From: Celoporthe dispersa
Lineage: Eukaryota > Ascomycota > Sordariomycetes > Diaporthales > Cryphonectriaceae
Direction: 5' to 3'
Assembly (NCBI GenBank): GCA_016584495.1
Contig: WAID01000003.1
Coordinates: 1-64,000 of the forward strand
DNA: 64,000 bases
Shown piece by piece: positions 11,783 through 22,334 of this stretch. Made by a program: the position numbers and the translations under genes. The notes below the pieces were generated by a model. It ran no database searches and was not told the origin of the DNA. It was given only the letters and a program-made list of their open reading frames with translations. Position 1 is the first letter of the stretch; each line of letters begins with the position of its first letter.

Positions 11783-13098
11783 ATGGCTGAAGTCGTAAGT
11801 TATAATGATTTGTATAGTATGTTCACATTCCCGAGACATCTCAAATTAACAACGTTGCAGAATCCGGCCTTTGTTCTCCAATCCGTGAAGAATGTTTCAT
11901 TCGAGAACCGTGAGGTTCCCAAGCTGCGCGACGACTATGATGTGCGAGTTTACATTGAGCAAACCGGCATCTGCGGGTCTGATGTCCACTACTGGCAACG
12001 AGGCCGAATCGGCGATTTCATCCTTGAGAGCCCCATAGTTTTAGGCCATGAGAGTTCCGGTACTGTGGTCGAGGTCGGCCCCAAGGTGAAGAATGTCAAA
12101 GTTGGAGACCGGGTTGCTATTGAGCCTGGTGTGCCATGCAGGCAGTTCGTACACACAAGAACCTATTAGATGCTGATTTTGAGATGGGAACCAGATTACT
12201 GACATTTCATAGCTGTGATTACTGCCGTGCTGGCTCGTACAACCTGTGTGCCGATACAGTATTCGCGGCTACTCCGCCGTGGGATGGAACATTACAGAAG
12301 TATTATATCGTGGCAGGGGACTACTGCTATAAAATCCCTGCGCACATGACTGCCGAGGATGGAGCGCTTGTCGAGCCAGTCGCCGTAGCCGTGCAGATCT
12401 GCAAGGTCGCCAATCTTCGTGGCGGACAGACGGTGCTCGTCTTTGGCTGCGGACCCATCGGTGCCTTATGTCAGGCCGTGGCAAAGGCATACGGCGCCCA
12501 GAAGGTCATCGGCGTCGATATCTCCAAGGCCCGAGCAAAGTTCGCGAAAGCATTCGGCGCCGATGATGTCTTCGTGCCTACGCGGGAGAGTAACGACGAC
12601 GGCAGGGATGATCCGGTAGAGGCTTCTCGTGCCACAGCCGAGAAAATAGTCCGCATGTTCGATCTGGGCGACGGTGCAGACGTGGTGCTTGAATGCACTG
12701 GTGCCGAGGCTTGCATCCAGGCCGGTGTCTTTGCGGCCAAGAAAGGAGGCACGTTTGTGCAAGCAGGAATGGGCAAAGAGGTAAGTCCCAGCGCAAGCCC
12801 GCCCTGAACTTCTTCCCCTCCTCGAGCACGTTTTGATGCTAAAGCCGGCTGGATATAGCATGTTGTATTTCCGATTACCACAGCTTGCATCCGAGCCTTG
12901 CATGTCCTGGGCTCCATTCGTTATACTACAGGATGTTATCCGGAAGCTGTTGATCTTGTGGCGAGCGGCAAGATCAACCCAAGGAAACTCATCACGCACA
13001 GATTCAAATTCGAGGAGGCGTTGGAGGCTTTTGAGATTGTGAGACAGGCCAAGGAGGACACGCTTAAGGTCATTATCCAAGGAGTGCAAGAAAAGTAA
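11783..13098 (+). CDS. Zinc-dependent xylitol/sorbitol dehydrogenase (MDR family)
   Basis: Medium-chain polyol dehydrogenase that oxidises a sugar alcohol to the ketose with NAD+. Four exons (11783-11794, 11861-12144, 12213-12780, 12859-13098) give 367 aa. The first exon codes only MAEV. The catalytic zinc region is GICGSDVHYW plus GHES. Structural-zinc cysteines appear in PCRHCDYCRAGSYNLC, which forms only when the second intron uses GTTCGT at 12145; this supports that donor. The segment FAATPPWDGT is characteristic of xylitol and L-arabinitol/sorbitol dehydrogenases. GCGPIGALC is the Rossmann motif, with VDIS as the NAD-selective strand end. The frame is intact. I cannot separate xylitol, sorbitol and arabinitol specificity by eye. 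Confidence 0.9.
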
Positions 13099-13549
13099 GG
13101 TCAAGTTTGCAATCAAGTGGAAATTGAGAACCGAAGATTCTGCGTAATAGTTTCCTCAGACATTTTGACCGCCCTTTTTATGAATGCGTCGTCTTCATCT
13201 TTGTGACGAAGACCGTTCTTTGTCAGAATTATCGCAGCTTATTGGCTTTGTCAGAATATACTAGGGTTGACCAGTTGTCCGACGGGGCTCGGAGCACATA
13301 AGCTGTAAGCCTCGGAGTGTGGTCATAACTTGTGCAAAGTAATATCGATACCATGATCAGCCTTTAATAAGTCTTTAAGCTTAACAAGGGTAATTGACAG
13401 CAGGATTCACTCTTGCTCTACTCGGAACGTAACATCACTGATGTGCATCATTTTATCCTCACGTAATCGTAGAATGCCTTGAGTGGTAATACTTATTTAG
13501 CTCTCCTGCTCTTGGCTATCACCATCACTAAGCACCCAAGTACTCATAT
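13099..13549. other. Convergent intergenic region
   Basis: This lies between the 3' ends of the xylitol-dehydrogenase-like gene and the second SDR. No gene is supported. One CGGAG occurs in GGCTCGGAGCAC near 13290 and another near 13313. Terminator signals are not distinct. Confidence 0.4.
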
Positions 13550-14509
13550 CTATGGCAAGGTATACCCTCCATCAATGATCATATCCGCGCCTGTGTTTGA
13601 CTGTCAACCCATGTTGCAATTTTGGATCAAAGCAAGTGGCAGAAATTACCAGTCATGTAACTGCTCGCGTCGCTTGCCAGGAAAACGTAAGCTCCTTTCA
13701 GCTCTGCGGCCTTGCACAGCCTGCGGCCGGGGATCATGGAGAACCACTGATTTCTCCATGCATCAGGGTGAACCTTGAGCACTAAAAGTCACACGTGTAT
13801 TTAGCTTGGAGTACGAAATCAGCACCAGCATCGTGGTAGACGTACTGTCCGTGTCAATAAACCCTGGCGAGATGCAATTAACTCTTGCAAAATCGACCCA
13901 CTCCACAGCAAGCGACTTCGACAGATGCACAAGGGCCGCTTTGCTCGCATTATACGCCGCCTGCTTCTGCGGAATATTGACCAAGGTTGCTGAAACGGAT
14001 GCAGTGAAGATGATCGACCCTCTGCTCAGCCTCTCGTCACTGGCCTTCCATTGCCTCTCAAACACGCGTGCCGCCGCCTGAGCTGTGTAGAACGCCCCAT
14101 TCACGTTGACGTCGAACATCTCCCGGAATTTGTCCTCGGGATAGTCGACTGCGGCAATGTGGTCCGCGATTCCCGCGTTTGCGACGACAATGTCCAGTCT
14201 TCCCTCTCCCATCTCCTTGGTCACAGCTTCCATGGTCGCCTCGACCTCGCTCCTGTTCCTGACGTTGCACTTGTATGCCTTGACAGGTCGGCGGCCGTTG
14301 GCCGACGAGATACCCGCGGCTACTGTATCAGCCTCGGATGGCGGAGTGCTGGTGTAAGTGATGGCTACTTTGGCCCCAGCCTCGCAAAGACCCTTGGCGA
14401 CTTCTAGACCGATGCCCCGGCATCCTCCTGTCACCAAGGCTGTCTGCCCCGAAAGGTCGAAGTGCGAAAGCACTGGCGCGTCCGGATTCGGGTGTGGTGC
14501 GAGAACCAT
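13550..14509 (-). CDS. Short-chain dehydrogenase, polyol type
   Basis: Second SDR of the cluster, 278 aa from three exons (13846-14509, 13650-13781, 13550-13590) with introns of 64 and 59 bp. Cofactor motif TGGCRGIG is near residue 27, NAG follows, and the active site is TASVSATLVNIPQKQAAYNASK with the Ser and Tyr-x3-Lys residues. SPGFIDTD precedes intron 1. The splice to MLKVHPDAWRNQWF and the final ADMIIDGGYTLP restore a full C-terminus. It resembles NADP-dependent mannitol/sorbitol-type reductases. Its 5' end faces the Zn2Cys6 regulator across a motif-rich promoter, suggesting co-regulation. Confidence 0.88.
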
Positions 14510-15203
14510 GGTGAAGATTGATGATTGACGGGGTCAAACTCGGCAATTCGGCCGTGTTCTGAAAGAAGAGAGACTATGACCTGGTGCTTCAGTAGGAGGG
14601 CATCTTCTTAAAGTGGATGCTTGACAATGTAATATGTGGCCCTACTGAGTCCATATCAGTGCCAATCTTGACGGCGCCGGTACGGAGCAGACGAAGTGCA
14701 ATTGGTGTGCGCGGACACGGAGCGCTGTTCCGGAGCAGCTGCGGAGTAGATCACGATGAGCACTGAGCACGGAGCACCCACTCCGTTGCGAGATTATGAG
14801 ACTGACAACTAATTACCCTAGGGTATTATAGAAATGCCTCTGTCTCCACGCTCCCTCCCCCAGATTGATCCGCTCCGACCCACCTCCACGGCTGGCGTCC
14901 TCCACTTCCCCCTCCATGAACACCTGATTCTCCGCCCTGCTCGCAGTCGGGGGGTGGAGAGTGTTTAGTCAAAGGCTCCACCCCCGCATAGTTACTGTAC
15001 TGCCAGGCGACTCCGGTACTATATGATCCGTCTTCGCTGCTGTCCGTCCTGCAGCGGATTGGAAGCGCCGTCTCCTCGTCCTAATTACTCGCCAAGGGTC
15101 ACCCTATACTCCGTGTCCGCGGTAGCAAATTCGTATGTCACCAGCCTGCGGCCATCACAACCCCTGCCACGGTGCCTATGCAGTCACTCTATACGCAGCT
15201 GCC
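14510..15203. promoter_or_regulatory. Divergent promoter with dense CGGAG/CTCCG array
   Basis: CGGAG occurs at 14683-14687, 14718-14722, 14731-14735, 14742-14746 and 14770-14774. CTCCG occurs at 14781-14785, 14873-14877, 14930-14934, 15011-15015 and about 15109-15113. Ten copies of a 5-mer (both strands) in about 430 bp compare with roughly one expected by chance. Several copies are CGGAGCA or CGGAGCG. The region separates the second SDR from the regulator gene, so autoregulation and cluster control by that regulator are plausible. Confidence 0.6.
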
Positions 15204-17863
15204 ATGGCAACGGAAACAGGAGCCAGCGAATTGAACGTCGACCTCGCCTTGAAAACGACCGAACAAAGCTGCAAGGAATGCCGGAGACGAAAGGCAAAGT
15301 GTGACCGTTCTGTTCCCACCTGTGGACTCTGTAAGCAGTACAGGAGACACTGCCTCTACGAAAAGCACTCCCGGACGCCGTTGACGAGAAAGTGGGTTCC
15401 CCGGTTTACAGGAAGGGATATTTCCGAGGTGGTCTTCTGCCCGGGATTTGCTAAAGCGTCGTATTCAGGCACCTAACAGAAGTTGAGGAGCGGCTGGAGC
15501 GTGCCGAGTCACTCATCAAACGGCTCAAGCGAGACAATGCAGACGCAGGTGGGCATGCAGTGGCCAGTCCGAGTCCTGCGCGTACCAGCACACTCTCCGG
15601 CCTGGACGGCACTCCGGGCCTTGGCTTCTATGATCTAGAACTCGGGTCCACGAGCACAAACGCAAGTGGCCTCAGAACTTCCGCCTTGTCGCCATCCACC
15701 CCAGCTGCTTTGACCAGGCCCTTGTCACAGCCACCTGCCACGACGAGCCCAGGTCTCCATCGTCCCTCTGTGGGCGAGGCCAATATTGCGCAGCCCGTGA
15801 TTGGAGCACGACGGAATTGTATCCCTACTAACCCAAGTGAGGCCACTCTCCTTCGAAACGCCTACCCAAGACACTCCAGCACTCTGTGTCTCGCAGAAAC
15901 GCCACCACAAGATGACTTTGAATGGGATGAGCAAGACAGTGCACAGCGGATGGACGACGCCCTCGACAGCAACCAAAGAGGATCTCAGGAACCGGATCTT
16001 GTCCCAGACGGTATGGCGTCCCTGCCAGTCAGTGAGAAAGAGGCCGGCTATCTCGGGATAGCGTCCGGGGCGGCTCTGCTTCGCATCATAGAGCCCAAGA
16101 AGATCCGAAAGAATTCTCGGTCAAGGCCCCATCGAAGCTTATCATACTGTACCACTCTGGGGATTCCCTCTGCACCGGACCCAAATCATCACATTATAGA
16201 TGCCATGATTGATGCGTATTTTAGGCGGTACCACCTGAGCTATCCCATCATACACGAGGCCACATTCCGAGCTCAGTACTCGGAAGTCATCCCACAGCCA
16301 AACGGGAAGTGCTGGCAGATCTTGGCTTACACTGTCGCCGCAATTGGCGTGTACACGTCTTCAGATACATTAAGCAACAATCTTGACCTGGAACTTTTCG
16401 CGCACGCCAGATCGATGCTCTCATTCGATCATCTCGAACTAGGCAATCTCACACTCGTTCAGGCACTCACCCTCATCTCCAACTATCAACAGAAAAGAGA
16501 CAAGCCCAACTCAGGGTATAACTACCTCGGTCTAGCCGTCCGCATGGCTACAGGCTTAGGATTGCATAAGGAGTTCGCAGGCTGGAAGATCTCCCCTTTG
16601 CATATGGAAATTAGACGACGAGTTTGGTGGTCTCTTTGCGTCTTTGATGTGGGCGCCACTATCACCTTCAGCCGTCCCACCGTCTGGCCGTATGTGGGCG
16701 TCGAGGTTGCGTTTCCTATGAACGTGCCCGACCGAGTACGTAACGTCTCCAGATTCTTGAACTGACTGTCACAACTTGGATCTTCAGTTGACTAAGGGTT
16801 CTCTTCCAGGACCTGACGGCCAATTCTAAGTTGTACCCGAAGGAGAGAGAATCGATAACGCCGTACACATCCGTCGGCCTCCAGGCCAGGTTTCACGTGG
16901 CGACAAACCGAATCTACTCGAGGGTGATTTCCAAGCCATTCGCGACGGCCGAGGAGCTAAGCAATCTCGAGGCCGAACTCCTGGAGCCGTGGTTGGCCAA
17001 ACTTCCTGAGTGGTTTAGAGAGGGCTCAACAGTAGAGCCGGCCTACTCACTCGCACATTCCATTATGCAGTGGCGTTACCGAAACTTTCGCATCATCATG
17101 TATCGACCATTTGTGATACGCATGGCACTTGCCAGTCGCAACGATCGGACCGTTAACAATGCTGCGGCAGCAGATGTTCAGGCTTACACCCAGTGTTTGA
17201 AGGACGCCGGTATTACCATCAAGTCCATCAGCAGATATTGGGCGGCGAATGAACATAATAGGCTCTCTGCCTGGTATGCCTTGTAAGTTAGCACTTGAGT
17301 CCTCCCTGTAGATTCCCGCGAATTCCCCCCTCACCTTGATCTCTACCATAAGAACCCTTATTTATACAAGTCGCTAATCAAAACCATTTTTTTTTTTCGC
17401 AGATACTTTCTATTTCAAGCGGCTCTGATACCATGTATCTGCCTCCGAAACCTACCATTATCCCCCCGAAGCCCCAGGATGGTGTGAACAAGTCTTATTG
17501 ACGCTGCAGACCATACGTTCTCTTGCGCCCGTCAACACGAGCTGCAGCAGCTGTTACGATGTGATCATCGATCTTTGCGGGCGCTATCTCAATCTGAATA
17601 ACGCGAATTTGCCTGCAAGCCTGGGAACGGGAAACAATGTTGTTCATGAGGCTCACATGGGACCACATGATACAGCGGCTTCAACTCGGACACTATTGAG
17701 AAATGGAGATCAACAGCAGCAAGTCCTCGGGCCCATCGACGAAAGTCCGCAGACCCAAATAAACCAGGTCTTCCCCATGATGTGGCCTAATGTAAATGCT
17801 TTGGAGGCGGCTGGTGAAGTCCTGGGAAACGACGCCTGGCTTTCGTTTCTCGACGCACCTTGA
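15204..17863 (+). CDS. Zn2Cys6 transcription factor with fungal-specific TF domain, one frameshift
   Basis: Likely nuclear regulator of the polyol cluster. Exons 15204-15391, 15469-16735, 16810-17282 and 17403-17863 give 795 aa once one extra C is ignored. The binuclear zinc cluster is CKECRRRKAKCDRSVPTCGLC near residues 24-47. A basic linker and a short coiled coil (LTEVEERLERAESLIKRL) follow. The middle-homology domain includes DAYFRRYHLSYPIIHEATF and RRRVWWSLCVFD. The start at 15204 sits in GCCATGGCA; an in-frame ATG at 15135 is the alternative. A C6 run at 17462-17467 breaks the frame between LPLS and APGWCEQV; five Cs would restore it. Either a sequencing error or a disabled regulator is possible. 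Confidence 0.82.
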
Positions 17864-18661
17864 CGACTTCTGCAAGGTCCCACGGTGTTTAAGTGGCTCA
17901 AACCCCCTTCCACTCCCTCTCTAATCTGGTATTTGACCTGGAGGTGCGGCCTGTACGTAATGTGGCAATGGGCTGGGACGCAGAACCGACATCTTCTCAG
18001 GTCGTCATGATTTGCGAGCTTGGGAGTGAGCAGAATCCGGCAAAATTACGCCCATGGTCTGCTCATCTTCTACGCTTACAGCTTTCATGTGAAGGATTTT
18101 CATAGTCTCTGGGCTGTGTGATCCTTTTTATTACTTGTGCTGACATAGCTAGACTGCGGCTATAACTATGATGATTAGTGGATACAACTATTCAGATTGG
18201 TATTCGACGTCATTGAATGAAGTTGATCTTGAATGGGCTCTTGTCAGTTGTGGACTCGACGGGGATGTCACTCAACGGCAAGACCACACACTTGCATATT
18301 TCGGTCATAAATCACACAGCGGAAGAGATAATACTCGGCAACTGGCGGATCAGGCTGTCTCCTGATCCCGCTCGGACATGCTGCGGTACAACAGGGTATT
18401 CAGTCTATTCCCTGAACTGCCGCAGACCCTCCTTGATAATCGACTCTGGTGGGACCTCATCCGTTTCTTTCGCAGTACCTACTTAGGGTTAGGGTTCGTG
18501 TTGACTTTCCACTTGCAGACTGCACTAGAGTGTTGGACTCTCGGCTCTAGAAGGTCCGTTCTGGGTAGCCTGGGTGCTGTGCCTTTTCCCTTTCGTAACC
18601 TGCATGTTGGATGGGTCATAATATCAAGCGAGGATAGATAAGACGCAAATTACTTTGTTGA
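17864..18661. other. Intergenic region with an inverted LTR-B end
   Basis: No gene is supported. About 18510-18627 is the reverse complement of the start of LTR family B (matching about 29953-30055), ending in GGATGGGTCATAA. Just upstream, CTTAGGGTTAGGGTTCG at 18483-18499 is a two-unit telomere-like stretch. The rest has no recognisable feature. The two flanking genes converge here. Confidence 0.55.
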
Positions 18662-21600
18662 CTATGGAGAAAGCGAGAGACCTTTCATCCGGGGAATGAT
18701 CGTCATATCGCGAATATCGTCATGCTGGAAGACCCATGCCAAGAAACGCTCAACGCCCATCCCCCACCCTGTAGTTAAGAGAGGCTTTTGGTTTCTGATT
18801 TCCATATACCACATATACCCATCTGCCGGTATTTCGTGCTTTCGAAGCGCCGCGAGCACTTGCTCAGCCCGGACGTGTCGCTCCCCGAGACCTAGGACCT
18901 CCCCATTACCAAGCAGTAGGTCCGCGCAACGTGCCTTCATATGCGTCTCGTCCAGAAACGCTTGGTAGAAGGGCACGCTAAGATGGTCCATCTCTGTGAG
19001 CCAGACTGCCCCGCCAAAGTGCTCAATCAGCTTCAACTCCCCCGCGCGGGTGAGTGCTTGTCCCTTGCTCTGATCAGATGCTACGACGTATTTCCAGCAG
19101 CTGCCGTCCATCGTCGGGAGCTCCAAGGCGTCTTTGACGCTGATCTGGGGGAACCTGCCGCGTGAGCTGAGGAGCCTTTGCAAGGTCTCCAGATGTTCAA
19201 CACTACCTGCTACGGTCTCAATAAACTCCTTGTGATCCTGAAGCAGGGTGGAGACGAGATTGTTAATGTATGCCTCGGCGACCTCAATTCCTCTGGAGAA
19301 AGGGCCTAGAAGTTCGCACTCGACGTGATAGAACTGGTTGAGGTGCATGGCATCGGAATCTTCACCACGATGAGAAGTATTGATGTAGTAGACGCCAGGT
19401 ACGCCGTCTTCGATGCGGAGGAAGTACTCGAGGCAGAACTGCATCGAGTCTGCGAGATGCGTCGCTTGGCCGAAGAGGGAGATAGGTACGGGCTCCGAGT
19501 CAGAACCCAGTCCCATCGGCGAGCTAACGGCGTCGGTGGTAGTCGGCACGAAGCAGTACTTGTATCCAAGGTTGTTGTTGAAGAAGGCGGTGGAGGAGTG
19601 GAAGAAGACGTCATGGACGAAAAAGATTTTCTTGTACCAGGGATCCTGGATGACAGAGGTTAGATGGCCGGGCGGAGAGGTCCAAGATCGCGGCGGCCTG
19701 ACGGCCGCGACGGCTTTATGGAGGTCGAGCGTAGCACGCGTCAATGATGCGCCGTCCCTACACAACGGACCGTCGAGCGAGCTCACATAACCCTGGTACG
19801 TCTCCTGAAATGACGCCACTGTTAAGACCGGGCCATCCGCTGTCGAGCTGCTATCCATGGCGTGAATGGGGATGAGCTTGACGTGCGCGTAGTCAATCTC
19901 AAATCCCTCAAATATCATTCCACACCGGCTCGTCCTAAAGGCCTTGTTGAGGAGTCCAGCGACATGGTGAGCCGCCATCATGAGGCTGGAAAAGTGCAGT
20001 GCTTCAATTGAGAAGATGTCGCTGGGGAGGTGCTTGCGCGGGGCGAGAACCGTGAAGCCGGGCGTGTTAGCGAACGGGGTGAGAAATGCGACATGATCGT
20101 TGTCCTCCCACACACGCCACTGCTTGACTTCGCCTCGGACAATGCGAGCGAAGAGATTTGCGTCGTCCGCGTTGCCGTCATATCGGTAGTCGAATGGTTG
20201 GACCAGGCCAGAGACGGTCTGAATCATGGAGCAGATAGTGTCCAGCTCGATTTCTGACATCTTAGGTCCGTCTTTCGAGGAGATGTACCCTGGAAAACGC
20301 TCGTGGAATTCCTTGAGGTCGCTGGTCACCGGCTTCCAGCTGTCGGCTAGGCCATGTAGCGGCAAGAGCGACAAACGACTGCCACCCTCTGTGACGAGCG
20401 CACACCGTCTCACCTTGTAGTGTTTGCAGAGGAGCTTCGCCATGGCTGACACCTTGGTAAGAGCAAGGACGAACTCATCAAGTGAAAGTGAGAACAGGTC
20501 CGTGGCAGACTGAAGGATCGCCAGGGCGTGTCCCTGTGTCGTAGGGTAGCGGGAATGTCCAATCAAGAGCTGTTTGTCGTTGTAGAATTGATGCGATGGA
20601 AGGACGGGCACTGTTGTGGGGTGGAGGGAGACGACCGGAGTGGCCAAGGACGATCCGCAGGCGACGGAAAAGAGCCGCGCGGTGGACTCGACCGCGGTGT
20701 TGCCCTTCGCGTCCATGAGAGCTAAGGCACACGACCCTCCGGTAGCAGAGACGCCGTGTAATGCTTGGCGAGCGGCATTGCTGAGACTACTGCCGGAGGC
20801 ATGATACTTGACGACGTTTGCTGACACCAGCTGCTGTAGGATTTGGTCGCCCGTCCCACTGCTGCGGACCTGTTGGTCCAGGTGACAAAGACGTTGTTTC
20901 GTGTCTTCAACGGCGACCAGCGTTTAGTACGTACCAGATGACACTCAGACCTGAGTCTGCGTACAGACCAGTGCCAAGAATGGCTGTATCGCCAATGCGG
21001 CCGCCCAGCTTCCCTGTCGGCCCTCCGGTCGACCCGCCGGCTGACAGGTGCCCGTCGGCGTCCAGGACAATGGCACCGACAGTGCCCATCTCCGTGTCAG
21101 CACCTGCGTTTTCCTGTGCCTGTTGGTGGGCAGTCCAGTGGGCCTTGCGGAATGGCGTGGTGAAGTAGTTGTTGGTAACAATCTCGAGCCCGGCTTCCCC
21201 GGCCACCTTGTCAACCGCACCGCCAATAATCATCGTGTGTGGGCCACGCTCAAGGAGGGAATTGGCGACAAGGATGGGATTCTTGGTCGTCTCGATACAG
21301 CCAACGGCTCCGTAGCGGGCGGTATGTCCTTCTACAATACCTGCTTCGAGCTGTTTGTTAGGACGGAGGTTAGCGCGGTGGGAAATGGCAGGAAGGAGAG
21401 CTTAAATTCGGCGAAGACGCTACGCTACCCACCTGGTGAATCCCGTCACGGTTCAGCGCGGCACCATGCCCGGCATTGAACGAGGGGCAATCCTCCATTG
21501 CGGAAATGGCCAGTATAACAGCATCTTTGGCGCTAACGCCTTTATCCAGTGCAGTGCCGACCAAGTCGGCAACAATTCGAAGGCTCTGCAGTATATTCCG

Positions 21601-21669
21601 CTGGCGAATAGCGTCTGGGCAGGTTTCGGCACACCCGCCGTGGAGAATGAATCGCCAGCTGTGGGGCAT
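18662..21669 (-). CDS. Fusion: Ntn asparaginase - HIT - HIT - AsnRS/AsnA-like class II synthetase domain
   Basis: Three exons (21433-21669, 20935-21350, 18662-20861; introns 82 and 73 bp) give an uninterrupted 950-aa protein. Residues 1 to about 288 are a T2-family asparaginase/isoaspartyl peptidase: LHGGCAE, FNAGHGAALN, KNPILVA, the nucleophile region GTVGAIVLD (Thr169), STGG, GGRIGDTAILGTGLYAD and SGTGD. About 304-424 and 451-584 are two HIT-like domains, each ending in a YxGYxSSxDGP segment. The second keeps DYAHVKLIPIH. The first has only SRLSLLPLH and looks degenerate. About 610-950 is a class II aminoacyl-tRNA synthetase catalytic core of the Asp/Asn type: motif 2 at SHRGEDSDAMHLNQFYHVE and motif 3 at GWGMGVERFLAW. 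No anticodon-binding domain is visible. Start: ATG at 21669, just before the HGG motif; an in-frame TTG upstream is unlikely. Each domain call rests on motifs. The combined function is unknown to me; amide or adenylate chemistry on aspartate/asparagine-like compounds is inference. Confidence 0.88.
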
Positions 21670-22334
21670 TGTAATGTGCGCAGACAGCGCGGACAAAGTT
21701 TGTGTAAGCTGTAGTGCTGTGGTTGAGAAGGGGTTGTAGAGCGATTGCTGAACTAGACACTGCTTTGTTTAGTACTGTGGAGTTGCTCGCTACTGTGGAT
21801 GAAGATGGCCATACCTTAGTTTGCGGATATCTACTGGGTGGGGATGGCAGTAAATATCTTATTTTTAGGGAGTTATAATTGATCGGCCCCATAGAAGAGC
21901 ACGCTGCTTTGCTTTTCAGCTTTGCTTGCTCGCCAAATCTGAAAAATCATTTCAATAGTTATGCTTTGTTCAGTAGGTCCTTTCTTTTTTTTGGGTAGGG
22001 AGGGCGTGAGTCATACATGTGTCACAAATGAGTCACTAGGGGGACTTAATATGGACTAGGGGCCAATGAATTACCTTGTGATGCAGGTAGGAGGCTCTGT
22101 TGCTGGGAATAGAACCGGCGAACCCGCACTGTTCTGTGCTCGGTTACGAAAGGCAGGCTAAAAGTTCATTCATCTTCATCGCCCAACTTTTTAACTTGCA
22201 TGCGCCTAAGCTCGCCAATGGCACCTTCACCTTGGCTACCTACAGCAAGAGCAAGGGCCAGAGGTCCTGTTCCCTGGTATACGCCCAAGCCGCCTCGGAT
22301 CCAGCCAAACAACTCAATGTGCTCCACGCGTTCA
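21670..22334. promoter_or_regulatory. Shared divergent promoter of the fusion gene and the kinase gene
   Basis: About 660 bp lie between the ATG of the fusion gene (minus) and that of the kinase-like gene (plus). There are no convincing additional exons. The frame of the kinase gene is open upstream to an ATG at 22200, so the boundary is uncertain. I saw no clear binding-site array. Confidence 0.45.

Noticed and set aside
12140..12212. A GC-AG intron in the xylitol-dehydrogenase-like gene starting at 12142
   Set aside because: It would give CSCDYC and lose one residue of the zinc-binding pattern. The GT donor at 12145 gives CRHCDYC and keeps the family spacing.
18483..18499. Interstitial telomere at GGGTTAGGGTT
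   Set aside because: Only two units are present, too few to call a telomeric array on its own; kept only as a note beside the LTR-B fragment.
21694..21696. Start of the asparaginase fusion at 21696
   Set aside because: The codon there is TTG. The first in-frame ATG is at 21669, directly before the conserved HGG segment.
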